64,000 nucleotides of DNA from Planctomycetota bacterium (GCA_024276075.1 JAJRXX010000076.1:17667-81666), one strand, 5' to 3'; shown: positions 19,376 through 27,882, counted from the stretch's first letter. Translations and numbers: made by a program. The notes: a model not told the origin generated them from the sequence alone.

Positions 19376-19779
19376 ACATATATGTAGAGCGGTTACCTGA
19401 TGATACAACCATACCCCCGAAGCTAGCTCCGGGGGCATGATGGTGGTGGAGAAAGAGAATGCTCTCGCGTTCTGGGGAATATGTGAACAACCGCAACGAG
19501 CCACGCCAAATACCGACAGACGTGTATACTCGACACAGGAGATTCAGCGAAGGCACCGTCCAGACATCTGACTTTCACCAATGGCGGACTTCCGATCACT
19601 GATGCCTAATGGTTGCCGATTTTGACTTTGTTCTTCCGTGAACACCACCAAGACCGGGACTAGGTCACGAGCAGGACGGCGAGAATCCGTTCGTCCTTCG
19701 CTGAATTTTTTAGCTATCCAAGGAGGCGATATCTCCGATTACATTGTTTGCTCTCATACCAACGGGCTGCTGTCAACTG
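19376..19779. other. Non-coding region downstream of mraZ
   Basis: No gene is visible. It holds a 22-base palindrome-like hairpin (CCCCCG 19414-19419 with CGGGGG 19430-19435) and a TAGAGCGG at 19385 that could be the end of a decayed R2 element. Confidence 0.4.
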
Positions 19780-20262
19780 CTATTTCGGTGCTCGTGGAGG
19801 CGTCGGACGCCCCATGGCACGACGCGGGTTCATTAATATCTGCGGCTGAAGGTCGAGCATCTGCTTCACGTGAGCCTGCCAACTTTCACGGTCGCGTATT
19901 TCCATGTGGTCCTTTACACCGATCAACACGACCTCAGGCTCTAGCTTCGCCATTTTGAGCAAATTATCCGGCAGCCGAATCCGACCCTGCTTATCCACTT
20001 CGACGCGCCGGGCCAAGCTGAACATCAAACGCTCGTAACTGAGCAACTGATCCGGGTCGAGTTCGCTGTGATCGAGTTCGTCAGCCCGCTGCTCAAACCG
20101 CCGCTGGGTGTACAGGCACATCGCCTGACCCTCTCCGAGCGTTACATACAAAAAAACATTCGAGCCGTCTGATTCTTCTTTGAGCTGAGCACGCAATTCC
20201 GCTGGGATCGCCAAACGGTTTTTCCCGTCGATCGTGTGCTCGTAGGTACCGGTAAAAACCAA
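19780..20262 (-). CDS. mraZ: MraZ transcriptional regulator
   Basis: The protein has 160 residues and the two AbrB-like MraZ domains. The first is FTGTYEHTIDGKNRLAIPAELR, just after the start (quoted in parts: FTGTYEHTID, GKNRLAIP). The second is EVDKQGRIRLPDNLLKMA in the middle. MraZ normally binds DNA ahead of its own gene and controls the division and cell-wall cluster. The open frame reaches back to a GTG at 20328, but homologues begin directly at the GTYEH block. TTG at 20262-20260 is chosen: it sits nine bases after AGGAAG (complement of 20272-20277), and it frees the upstream GTGGG repeats to be an operator. No mraW, ftsL or mur gene follows, so this is an orphan. Confidence 0.88.
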   Translation of the reverse strand: MVFTGTYEHTIDGKNRLAIPAELRAQLKEESDGSNVFLYVTLGEGQAMCLYTQRRFEQRADELDHSELDPDQLLSYERLMFSLARRVEVDKQGRIRLPDNLLKMAKLEPEVVLIGVKDHMEIRDRESWQAHVKQMLDLQPQILMNPRRAMGRPTPPRAPK

Positions 20263-20303
20263 CGCATTAGGCTTCCTAGTTGTGTCTACAAGTGGGATAT
20301 TAA

Positions 20304-20328
20304 CCCACTTCACCCCACTATTCAACAC
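20304..20328 (-). promoter_or_regulatory. MraZ-box operator upstream of mraZ
   Basis: On the minus strand, GTGTT-N5-GTGGG-N5-GTGGG reads from 20328 down to 20304. MraZ in other bacteria recognises direct repeats of this kind (TGGG cores, ten-base period). The two inner repeats are exact and the outer one is degenerate. They lie 42-66 bases upstream of the proposed TTG start, which suggests autoregulation. Confidence 0.65.
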
Positions 20329-20379
20329 TCTGCTACATGATGTGGAAAATATGTCGGGATAACCACCGTCACCTACACT

Positions 20380-20631
20380 TAGAGCATTTTCTGAATGAGT
20401 GTACGGTTGACAGGACTTCGCTACGAGCCGCGATCGTCAGGGAGCGGACCCTTTATACGCATTGCGTATAGTTCTAGCGCGTCGTAAGCGATGTAAGTTA
20501 TTGCCTATCTTATCCCCGCGTTCATAGACACCGCGCAAGTATTAATTTGAATTGGTATTAGAGCCAAAAAACCGCTTGCTGACGCGCGCGACTCGCTAAG
20601 AATCCCCCATGCGAAATCAGAAAATGCTCTA
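20380..20631. mobile_element. R2 element, complete copy (252 bp) with a nested R1 element
   Basis: Perfect terminal inverted repeats AGAGCATTTTCTGA (20381-20394) and TCAGAAAATGCTCT (20617-20630) are flanked by T and A, giving TAGAGC...GCTCTA. Inner sequence (GAGCCGCGATCGTCAGG, GAGCGGACCCT) resembles parts of the copy at 38603. An R1 element occupies 20453-20560, so R1 inserted after R2. No reading frame of interest is present. Confidence 0.7.
20453..20560 (+). repeat. R1 interspersed element, copy A (nested in R2)
   Basis: This 108-bp element begins TTATACGCATTGCGTATA, a near-perfect palindrome, carries the conserved core CTAGCGCGTCGTAAG and CCCCGCGTTC, and ends ATTGGTATTA. The outer ends are weak inverted repeats (TTATAC at one end, TAATAC inverted at the other). 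Copies B-F are at 39451, 41548, 53550, 59217 and 63927. Confidence 0.8.
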
Positions 20632-20675
20632 GCCTGGGTAATCACACCCGGGGCATGCACGGGTACGAACGGGAC

Positions 20676-20699
20676 GCCACGGGTGTATTCACCCGTGGC
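20676..20699. repeat. Perfect 10-bp hairpin repeat (copy 2 of 2)
   Basis: GCCACGGGTG and CACCCGTGGC pair around the loop TATT and are followed by TAAATGGGT. The stem is identical to that at 8070-8093, only the loop differs. No gene ends here, which argues against a simple terminator role. Confidence 0.7.
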
Positions 20700-20971
20700 T
20701 AAATGGGTATGGATTCAGCGGGCAATGAATCACCAGCATACACCAAACCACCCGGCGTGGCATGAACATGCGCTAAAATATCACGCTGGCAGTGACAACT
20801 CGACCCCCAATCCCTTATCTTTACCTGACCTTTTATTCTTAACAATCCGTTATAATGTGACCTGTCATGCCATCGTCAGCCGCTCTCCGTTGAAGGTGGC
20901 ACGAACAGGTTCATCAATAAAATGTCCGTAACCACGATGTATTAAATCCGAAACATGGAAGGAACCAACAG

Positions 20972-21130
20972 ATGAATAAAGTGATCAACGTACTTGTGAT
21001 GATGGCAATTACCTCCGCCCTTTCGCTTGCTACGATGGGTTGCCAGAGCCAGGACGAACACCCCTCGTCAGACCACGCCACATCGGATCACCCCTCGTCG
21101 GAGCACCCGACGTCAGAGCACCCGGAATAA
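20972..21130 (+). CDS. Tiny lipoprotein with EHP/DHP repeats
   Basis: This small gene encodes 52 residues. GGAAGGA precedes the ATG at a good distance. A hydrophobic signal peptide (about 4-20) ends in a lipobox, ATMGC, with the lipidated cysteine at C24. The mature part is only 28 residues and consists of short repeats of acidic residue-His-Pro followed by Ser/Thr (EHPSS, DHPSS, EHPTS, EHPE). The many histidine and acidic side chains could bind metal, but this is inference. Similar small EHP-repeat lipoproteins are, to my recollection, common in planctomycetes; no function is known to me. It stands alone in a repeat-rich stretch. Confidence 0.75.
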   Translation: MNKVINVLVMMAITSALSLATMGCQSQDEHPSSDHATSDHPSSEHPTSEHPE

Positions 21131-21309
21131 TCGTCCTTTTCTAAAAAGTTAGAATTGTCGGCTGGTAATTATCCATATACCGATTTCGGTCGCTCACTTG
21201 GCGACACGAATCAGGTGTGATGTGCCATGGTGTTTTGTGGCAGCATAGATACGGTGGCTAAGAGGGACGAATTAGCTGCGGGCAGTCATTTTGAGATGAA
21301 AGGGATGCT

Positions 21310-22650
21310 GTGAATTGGCGAACTCTAATACCGGTTATGGCAATAGTTTGCGGCGCGATTGCGGGTTGTCACACGACGCGGGATAGCAGCCAAGCCACCG
21401 TCGAATCCGTGCCTCATGTGGTTACAGCAGACATACAGGCCGGCATCGAAAAACACATCGAAGAGCAGTCCCGGTTAGGCGGAGGCTATTTCAAACTCCC
21501 GTTTAAGGACCGTGAACTTCGTCTTAAGCTCGTCCGCGTCCACACCGAATACCTGTCAAACCTGGGCCCTCGCCGCCACTTCGCCTGCGTGGATATGGCG
21601 AGTACCGAAGGCGAAGTCTACGACGTCGATTTTTTCCTTGCGGGTGATCCCGGCGCGATGACCGTCACAGAAACCACCGTCCACAAGATCAACGGCCAAC
21701 CCTTTTATGTATGGAAGCAAAAGTTTGATAAATCGTGGCGACGCGTCCCGGTAAAAAACGCATCGCAACAACTGCTGGGCGTCATCACCGGCCGTGACGA
21801 GTTCGAGTTCTTATATCAAGCCACGCTGCCGGAAATGACCCATGCAGCTCGCATGTGGATGCCCATGCCCGCCACCGATTCGTTTCAGACCGTCGCCGTA
21901 AAATCCATCACCGCCCCCGGCCAACGGAAATTTCTGAAGGATCAAGAATTCGGGAATAAGGTCCTTTTCCTGACACTTGGCCCGGAAGATAGCGGGAAAA
22001 CGATCGCAATCCGCTTTCAGGTACAACGCATTGAGAAGACCGTCTATCCAGCAAATACGCTGACGCCTCAGGACTATCTCAAGCCCGAACGGCTTGTGCC
22101 GACCGATGAGGAGATACGCGACATCGCCGCCGAGGTCGTAAAGAACAAGAAGAGTGATCTGGTTCGCGCAAGGGCCCTCTACGGCCATGTCATCGACCGC
22201 ATGCGCTACATGAAATTTGGCTCGGGCTGGGGCAATGGCGATGCGGTTTATGCCTGTGATTCACGCACGGGCAACTGTACTGATTTTCACTCGTACTTTA
22301 TCGCCTTGGCCAGGGCTGCCGACATCCCCGCTCGCTTCGCCATCGGCGCAGCCATCCCGTCGGAGAGGAATGACGGCGGAATCGACGGCTACCACTGCTG
22401 GGCAGAATTCTACGCTGACGGTAATTGGTGGCCCGTTGACATCAGTGAGGGCGACAAGTGCTCTAGCCTGATGACCTATTACTTCGGGCACCACCCAGCG
22501 AACCGTATCGAATTCAGCCGCGGCCGCGACTTGGTGGTCGAGCCGGGCCCGGTGTCAGGCCCGATCAATTTCCTTGCCTACCCTGTGCTAGAGGTCGGCG
22601 GCAAACCGACCCGCGTGAAGGTTAACTTTTCATTTAAACGAGGTGCGTGA
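21310..22650 (+). CDS. Transglutaminase-like lipoprotein
   Basis: The protein has 446 residues. The N-terminus MNWRTLIPV... is a signal peptide with a lipobox ending AIAGC (C20). The C-terminal half holds a transglutaminase-like cysteine protease fold with a complete triad: C323 in TGNCTDFHSYFIALAR, H362 in GYHCWAEFY and D377 in WWPVDISEG. The N-terminal half (about 40-260) is a beta-rich region resembling the DUF3857-like partner domain found ahead of many bacterial transglutaminase domains. It likely acts on peptides or amines at the cell envelope. The start is a GTG at 21310. Ninety bases later comes the RING-like gene on the same strand. Confidence 0.85.
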   Translation: MNWRTLIPVMAIVCGAIAGCHTTRDSSQATVESVPHVVTADIQAGIEKHIEEQSRLGGGYFKLPFKDRELRLKLVRVHTEYLSNLGPRRHFACVDMASTEGEVYDVDFFLAGDPGAMTVTETTVHKINGQPFYVWKQKFDKSWRRVPVKNASQQLLGVITGRDEFEFLYQATLPEMTHAARMWMPMPATDSFQTVAVKSITAPGQRKFLKDQEFGNKVLFLTLGPEDSGKTIAIRFQVQRIEKTVYPANTLTPQDYLKPERLVPTDEEIRDIAAEVVKNKKSDLVRARALYGHVIDRMRYMKFGSGWGNGDAVYACDSRTGNCTDFHSYFIALARAADIPARFAIGAAIPSERNDGGIDGYHCWAEFYADGNWWPVDISEGDKCSSLMTYYFGHHPANRIEFSRGRDLVVEPGPVSGPINFLAYPVLEVGGKPTRVKVNFSFKRGA

Positions 22651-22740
22651 CAGGGGAAGATAAAGAAGATAAGGTTCCTGGAGAAGATAAGGCGACACCT
22701 TTCCCATCCACTTTTTTCTCTCAAATCATGAGGCCGCAAA

Positions 22741-23727
22741 ATGAAAGTCTGCCCAATATGCTGGGACCTATATGACGATCGGACACATGATTCATGTCCG
22801 AACAGGAAGTGCGGAAAGGGAGCTACAGAGAAGGCAAGAGCCGTGCCCTCGCCAATAACTAGTCCTGTCCTGCTACGTCGAATGCCCTTGAAACAGAATC
22901 AGAAGATAAGGCCACCCGCCCCCATCCGTCAGAAAAAGGGGCCTATCCTGCCCGAGAGGCGGCCATCCTCCTCAACGCTTTCCAAGCCTAAAGTTACACC
23001 ACTGACGGAAAAGACAACTACGACAATAACTACGCACTCTGTCGAGTACCCTGAATGCTCCATTTGCCTCGAAAATGACGAGCCGATCTTCGACTACCCC
23101 TGCTGCAAATACTCCGCGTGCAAAGGCTGCGTTAGCGAATATCCCTGGAACCCCGGCGCACCGGGACAGATATTTTGCCCGGGATGTAAAAAAGAACTTC
23201 AGCCCGAGCTTTTCGAAGGTTATGTGTCAGATCAGAAAATCAAAGATGTTCTAAAAATACGGGAGATAGCGAGGGCGAACTTCAAACTAGTTAAGAAGTC
23301 AGACCCCAAGAGTCTGGCTTGGGGTGGGATGCGGCAGTGCACCAATCTGGAATGTGATTTTTTTATACTGCTCGAAGGCGGCTGCAACACGATTACTTGC
23401 CAGTGCCGCCGGTTATTTTGCGTAATCCGAGGCAAAGAAGATAACAAGGGCGACCATACCTTTTCGCTGTCCAGTTTCATGGCTAAAGTGAAGAAAACCC
23501 ACAAAAGAACTGCGCTTAAAACCTTACTTATGGACAGAGAATTATGTTCTGCGGAGTGGCATAGTCTGTACCTCGATGAGCTATTTCTGGAACTCGCCGC
23601 AGCCGAGTGCGACGAAATAGCGGTAGACAAAGTGCTAGAGGGATATTTTGGGGATTGGCCAGGTTTCAAGGCATGTGTGCGTCACATTGCGCTGACCGAG
23701 AAAGACCTGGCACGGTATTTTAAGTAA
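22741..23727 (+). CDS. Cysteine-rich RING plus IBR/Rcat-like protein (RBR-type ubiquitin ligase-like)
   Basis: The protein has 328 residues and no signal peptide. Three cysteine groups are visible. An N-terminal knuckle has C4, C7, C19 and C24. A Pro/Ser/Thr-rich linker (28-100) follows. A RING-like block has C106-x2-C109, C121/C122, C127-x2-C130 and C146-x2-C149; the usual histidine position holds Y124, and the CCKYSACKGC core recalls histidine-less RING variants of some protists. A third block has C200-x4-C205, then EGGCNTITC (C215, C220), C222 and C227. The GGCN-x-x-TC phrase is the hallmark of the Rcat (RING2) domain of RBR ligases, where that first cysteine carries ubiquitin. A helical tail ends the protein. 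GAGG lies seven bases before the ATG. The gene is visibly poorer in G+C than its neighbours (24 of 60 bases at 23461-23520). No ubiquitin, E1 or E2 gene is in the window. Function is inferred from motifs only. Confidence 0.7.
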   Translation: MKVCPICWDLYDDRTHDSCPNRKCGKGATEKARAVPSPITSPVLLRRMPLKQNQKIRPPAPIRQKKGPILPERRPSSSTLSKPKVTPLTEKTTTTITTHSVEYPECSICLENDEPIFDYPCCKYSACKGCVSEYPWNPGAPGQIFCPGCKKELQPELFEGYVSDQKIKDVLKIREIARANFKLVKKSDPKSLAWGGMRQCTNLECDFFILLEGGCNTITCQCRRLFCVIRGKEDNKGDHTFSLSSFMAKVKKTHKRTALKTLLMDRELCSAEWHSLYLDELFLELAAAECDEIAVDKVLEGYFGDWPGFKACVRHIALTEKDLARYFK

Positions 23728-23864
23728 CCTGCCAGAGAGGGAGGATCAGGGGGCGGGTGTCGTCGTTTATGTTTTCTCGGACATCTTTTGGGCCGTCCGC
23801 GTTGCGTCCAAGTCCGGACTGTTGATAATACGACAGCAACGATCACTTGGTGAGCCAGACAACC

Positions 23865-24314
23865 ATGAAAATTGCTATCGCCGCGGACCATGGCGGATTT
23901 CCCATCAAGGACGAGCTGACGCAGTTGCTGCGCTCAATGGGACACGACGTCCAAGACCTGGGTGCCCATCAACTCGAACCCACCGATGACTACCCCGATT
24001 ATGCGCGGTACATAGGCCAGGCCATCCAGAACGAACACGCCGACCGGGGCATCCTGCTGTGCGGCAGCGGTGTCGGTGCAAGCGTGGCTGCGAACAAGAT
24101 GAAAGGCGTCAGGGCCGGGCTGTGCCACGACGGGTACAGCGCCCATCAGGGTGTCGAGCACGACGACATCAACGTCTTGTGCCTGGGCGCCCGCATCATC
24201 GGTACTGCGCTGGCGACGGAGTTGGTTAAGGCGTTTGTAACCGCCAAGTTTACTGGCGAGAAACGCCACGCCCGCCGACTCGAAAAAGTCCAAGCCATCG
24301 AAGCGGCGTCCTAA
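23865..24314 (+). CDS. rpiB: Ribose-5-phosphate isomerase B
   Basis: The protein has 149 residues and interconverts ribose 5-phosphate and ribulose 5-phosphate in the pentose phosphate pathway. The RpiB/LacAB fold is clear: MKIAIAADHGGFPIK, then GILLCGSGVGASVAANK with the active-site cysteine, HDGYSA, and the C-terminal NVLCLGARIIG. The frame extends upstream to a TTG at 23847, but ATG 23865 places the conserved MKIAIAADHGG right at the N-terminus. It converges with the minus-strand gene that ends 16 bases away. Confidence 0.95.
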   Translation: MKIAIAADHGGFPIKDELTQLLRSMGHDVQDLGAHQLEPTDDYPDYARYIGQAIQNEHADRGILLCGSGVGASVAANKMKGVRAGLCHDGYSAHQGVEHDDINVLCLGARIIGTALATELVKAFVTAKFTGEKRHARRLEKVQAIEAAS

Positions 24315-24330
24315 ATAATACCTCTGATCC

Positions 24331-26307
24331 TCACCGGATCGCGCCGGCTTGTGCCATTTCCGATGCGGCTTCCTGCAACTCTGTCACGGCTAACAGCGTC
24401 ATGGCAGCGGGGCCGATGCTTAATCGGTTGTCCCACAGCGATGCTCGCACGCCACCTAATGCGTCGTTTGGGCTACGCACATAAAAGCAACCCGGCTCGT
24501 CGAACATCAGCTGCGCCAGGAACCGGCACGCCAGCCCGCCGTCGAGCAGCCAATCCACCACATCGCGGCCAAAGGCGAGGTCTCGCTGCCTCAGCGCCGC
24601 TGCGAGGAACATCAGCACGTGAGCGGAATGCCACTCAGGTTCGGGTACACCTGAAGCCGGCCCCGGCTTGAGGTCAAAGCCGCCCACCACGTCGGCTGGG
24701 CCAACCGTCGGCGCTGACGTAATCTGCCGACGACGGAGCGTATCGGCCAACTCGCCCAGTTGGCGCCCCGTAACCCGCCAACGATCCTGATCCGCGTCCA
24801 CGTCCAAAGCGCCCAGTCTGAGCATGCGGAACTCGGTCATCGCCAACCACGGCAGGCCGCTCAGGACCACGTTTGTGTCGGCCCCCTGCCACAACCGCTG
24901 CTGCGACTGCGCTACGACCTTTTTAAGCTCGCCGTCTCGCGTCTGCTCGTACAGACTAGACAACGCCAAGACGACCAGCGCCTGCGTAGGCCTATTAAAC
25001 AGCTTCCCGGTCGACGACGACCGGAACAAGCCCTCGTTATTCCGCAGCGCCAGCAGACGATCGGCCAGTTCATCCCGCTGCGTTTTGTGATGGGTTATAT
25101 CCGGAGACTCCACCATCGCCATGAGCGTCAGCGCCGACGCCACAGCTTCGTCTTCCTGCTGCTGCGATCCCAACAACTGTTCCAACAATGTTTCGAGCCC
25201 AATTCTTACCGTGTCTCGGATGACAGATTCTTGCGCGTGCCCGGGGTCGGTGCGTGCGAGAAATTCCGCTCGTTTGCCTAGCGCGTAGGTCGCCAGCGCC
25301 AGGTCCCGCGCGGGCGCCGTCGCCGGCTCGTACCGATCGGTGCTGGGGTGATAGGTACCAGCCATCTGCCCGTCGGAACGACGGCGGCGCAGGTGAAACT
25401 CCGTAAGCCGATGTGCCATCCCCTCAAGTGATCGGCTAGACAAACTCGATAAGGGCAATACATCATTACCACGCACCAACCGCATCGCTGGCATGTCACG
25501 AGACGGGCGGACGACATGGATCACCTCAAACCGTTCGAGCCGAGGCCCCGCTTTCCTGGCGACGATCTGCATGGCCTTGAGGTCGTAACCCAGGTCCGTT
25601 AGCAACCTCCTGAGTTGGCCACGCGGCGATATGTTGGCCGTTAATGCCGTCACCGGCCATATCCACGCCACCTGGGTTTGTCGCACACCACTGTGCCTGG
25701 TCATGCGCAGGCCGTGGTACCCGGGGGCAAACAGCCGATACAGAACACGGTAATCGGTCTCTCGTTGGATAAATAGGGGCTGCGGGCTGTGCGCCACCTG
25801 GAGATCGACCTGCATACGAGCGCCAGCCTCGGCGATCGTCGTTCGAACGCTGCCGTCGGGCCCCAATGATTTACGGTAAAGATCGTTTAGCTTTTCTTCC
25901 GCGGCGAGTAATGCCCTGGCTGTGGCTGTGCGAGATAGCGCAGCGAGGTCGGCCACACGCTTGGGCTGTGCCTCAACCGGTATTGCATCGCCCACGCCCA
26001 GGATCAGCCCCGACCACCTTAGCGTCACCCGCACGCCCAACGCATCGGTCACGTGGATCGGCTGCGCTTGTCCGCGCTGATTGACCGCACCCGCCGCGAC
26101 CCAACTCTCGATCTGGCGGTGAGCGCGCTCCGCGTGCGACCAGTCCACCCGTGGCGCTTCGGCAGGCGTTTGGCCCGACGCTTCATCGATTTGTTGCGCT
26201 ACGCCTACCCGCACCGGACCCAACAGACAGGCTGCGATCAAGGCCAGGCATGTAGCACAGCTTTGAAATGTCCGCCCAAATAGCAAAAGGTGAAATCGAC
26301 GCGGCAT
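24331..26307 (-). CDS. Large secreted protein of unknown function
   Basis: This 658-residue protein has an N-terminal signal peptide (MPRRFHLLLFG, hydrophobic core to about residue 37, VGVAQQ as likely cleavage region). The segment around 85-105 (ALGVRVTLRWSGLILGVGD) resembles the GVFVTL-glycine block of AMMECR1-like domains, but the rest of that family is not evident. The region from about 320 to 640 is rich in regular helices with repeated ALATYALGKR-, ALTLMAM- and ALVVLALSSLYE-type segments, as in an alpha/alpha toroid. It could therefore be a secreted glycan-active or binding protein. I do not recognise the family. It lies 214 bases downstream of mdh on the same strand. Confidence 0.8.
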   Translation of the reverse strand: MPRRFHLLLFGRTFQSCATCLALIAACLLGPVRVGVAQQIDEASGQTPAEAPRVDWSHAERAHRQIESWVAAGAVNQRGQAQPIHVTDALGVRVTLRWSGLILGVGDAIPVEAQPKRVADLAALSRTATARALLAAEEKLNDLYRKSLGPDGSVRTTIAEAGARMQVDLQVAHSPQPLFIQRETDYRVLYRLFAPGYHGLRMTRHSGVRQTQVAWIWPVTALTANISPRGQLRRLLTDLGYDLKAMQIVARKAGPRLERFEVIHVVRPSRDMPAMRLVRGNDVLPLSSLSSRSLEGMAHRLTEFHLRRRRSDGQMAGTYHPSTDRYEPATAPARDLALATYALGKRAEFLARTDPGHAQESVIRDTVRIGLETLLEQLLGSQQQEDEAVASALTLMAMVESPDITHHKTQRDELADRLLALRNNEGLFRSSSTGKLFNRPTQALVVLALSSLYEQTRDGELKKVVAQSQQRLWQGADTNVVLSGLPWLAMTEFRMLRLGALDVDADQDRWRVTGRQLGELADTLRRRQITSAPTVGPADVVGGFDLKPGPASGVPEPEWHSAHVLMFLAAALRQRDLAFGRDVVDWLLDGGLACRFLAQLMFDEPGCFYVRSPNDALGGVRASLWDNRLSIGPAAMTLLAVTELQEAASEMAQAGAIR

Positions 26308-26521
26308 AGGTTGTCTGATCAGTAAACACTACAGGATCACGACGCTTTGAGGCACTGAAATATACCTTCCATCACTCGTTTAAACACAAGCTGTTTCGCC
26401 TGCCCCTCTCCCCTCATAAGAGGTGTGGGTGACGTTCAAAAGCCCCGCCCACATCACGGCGATCAATCCGCTTCCCACGCAACCCCCGCCGACCAAATCC
26501 CGTGGCGCACCGTATCCAGTC

Positions 26522-27475
26522 TCACGCCAAGCTCGAGTCCATCTGGCACACAACTTCTACCAATTCCTTGACGTGGCTCACCGACCGGTCCATCAGCTCT
26601 TTTTCCTGGGTATCGAGGTCGATCTGGATCACCCGCTCGACACCCTTCGCTCCCAATACACACGGGACACCCACAAAATAGCCCCCGATGCCGAACTCAC
26701 TCTCGCAATACGCGGCACACGGCAGGATTCGCTTCTTGTCTTTAACAATCGCTTCGACCATCTGCACCACGCCGCTAGCCGGAGCGTAGTAGGCACTGGT
26801 CCCCATGAGCTTGACGATCTCGCCGCCACCCACCTTGGCACGCTCGACACAAGCGGTAAGCTTTTCTTGGCTCATCAACTGCGACACGGGAATGCCGTGC
26901 ACCGACGTGTATCGTGGCAGCGGAACCATGTCGTCGCCGTGACCACCCAGCAGCAACGCGCTGATGTCCTCAACCGAAACGCCTAGCTCCATCGCAATAA
27001 ACGTGCGGTACCGGGCGACGTCCAGGCAGCCGGCCTGACCGACAATCCGGTGCGTCGGGAACCCCGTCGCTTTCCAGGCTGTATAGACCATCGCGTCGAG
27101 CGGGTTGCTCACAACGATCACCACGGCTTCGGGAGCGTGCTGGGCGATCTTCTCGCTGACCGATTTCACGATCTTGACGTTCGTCGCGATCAGGTCGTCG
27201 CGGCTCATCCCCGGCTTGCGCGGCACACCCGCAGTGATCACCACCACGTCGGAACCAGCGACCTGGGCGTAATCGGATGTACCGATAATCTGCGCGTCGA
27301 ACCGCTCAATCGGACCGCACTGAGCTAGGTCGAGCATCTTCCCCTTGACCCGGTCTTCCAGCTCAGGGATATCCACCACAACGATGTCGCCCAGCTCCTT
27401 GCTGGCTGCCCACACCGCACAGCTCGCACCCACGTTGCCCCCTCCGACAATCGTAATCTTCGCACGCTTTACCAT
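26522..27475 (-). CDS. mdh: Malate dehydrogenase (LDH-like type)
   Basis: The protein has 317 residues and reduces oxaloacetate or oxidises malate with NAD in the TCA cycle. The Rossmann start ITIVGGGNVGASCAVWAA, the VVDIPE acidic turn, ITAGVPRKPGMSRDDL (the active-site loop with arginine), VSNPLDAM, GQAGCLDVARYR and GGHGDDMVPLP (catalytic histidine) are all present. The RKPGMSR loop and the overall length fit LDH-like malate dehydrogenases rather than lactate dehydrogenases. The ATG is at 27475. Upstream 175 bases separate it from the divergent small membrane protein gene. Confidence 0.95.
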   Translation of the reverse strand: MVKRAKITIVGGGNVGASCAVWAASKELGDIVVVDIPELEDRVKGKMLDLAQCGPIERFDAQIIGTSDYAQVAGSDVVVITAGVPRKPGMSRDDLIATNVKIVKSVSEKIAQHAPEAVVIVVSNPLDAMVYTAWKATGFPTHRIVGQAGCLDVARYRTFIAMELGVSVEDISALLLGGHGDDMVPLPRYTSVHGIPVSQLMSQEKLTACVERAKVGGGEIVKLMGTSAYYAPASGVVQMVEAIVKDKKRILPCAAYCESEFGIGGYFVGVPCVLGAKGVERVIQIDLDTQEKELMDRSVSHVKELVEVVCQMDSSLA

Positions 27476-27650
27476 TTATTTGAATCCTCAGCCTCTTCGG
27501 CTCAAAAACCATTGATTTTTCGCATGATAGACAACGAACAAATATACTCAAGTAGGCGTCGTCCAAGCCGATAATAAATATAGAGTCTGCTGTTCTTGAA
27601 TTAGATTTGAGGTCTTGTGACCTGGGCTTGTAATTTCAGGGGTCCTCACG

Positions 27651-27866
27651 ATGGTCGAAGCCTGCGTTTCTGCCACAAAACAACACAAACCAGCACCACA
27701 TCGTCGTCACACTTCGCGGCGGCGGTTCACTTGGTTTAGGCGAAAGCCTCGCCAACATGTCTACGACCCGACAGCCGGAGGATTCAGGAGCCTTATCCTC
27801 GGGCTCCTGATTGGCTTCGTGGGGGCGTTGCTGGTATCAGTCCTATCCGTTGACACTTATCCCTGA
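27651..27866 (+). CDS. Small membrane protein ahead of ribH
   Basis: The reading frame encodes 71 residues. The first 47 are basic and polar (many His and Arg, HRRHTSRRRF). A single hydrophobic segment, LILGLLIGFVGALLVSVLS, forms a likely transmembrane helix near the C-terminus. AGGGG lies eight to twelve bases before the ATG. It ends 16 bases before the ribH start, so it would be the first gene of a ribH transcript. I do not recognise a family. No FMN riboswitch is seen in its leader. Confidence 0.5.
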   Translation: MVEACVSATKQHKPAPHRRHTSRRRFTWFRRKPRQHVYDPTAGGFRSLILGLLIGFVGALLVSVLSVDTYP

Positions 27867-27882
27867 TACTCAAGGACAAAAT

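Noticed and set aside
27476..27882. FMN riboswitch upstream of ribH
   Set aside because: An AGGGG is present by chance; the conserved RFN blocks are not found.
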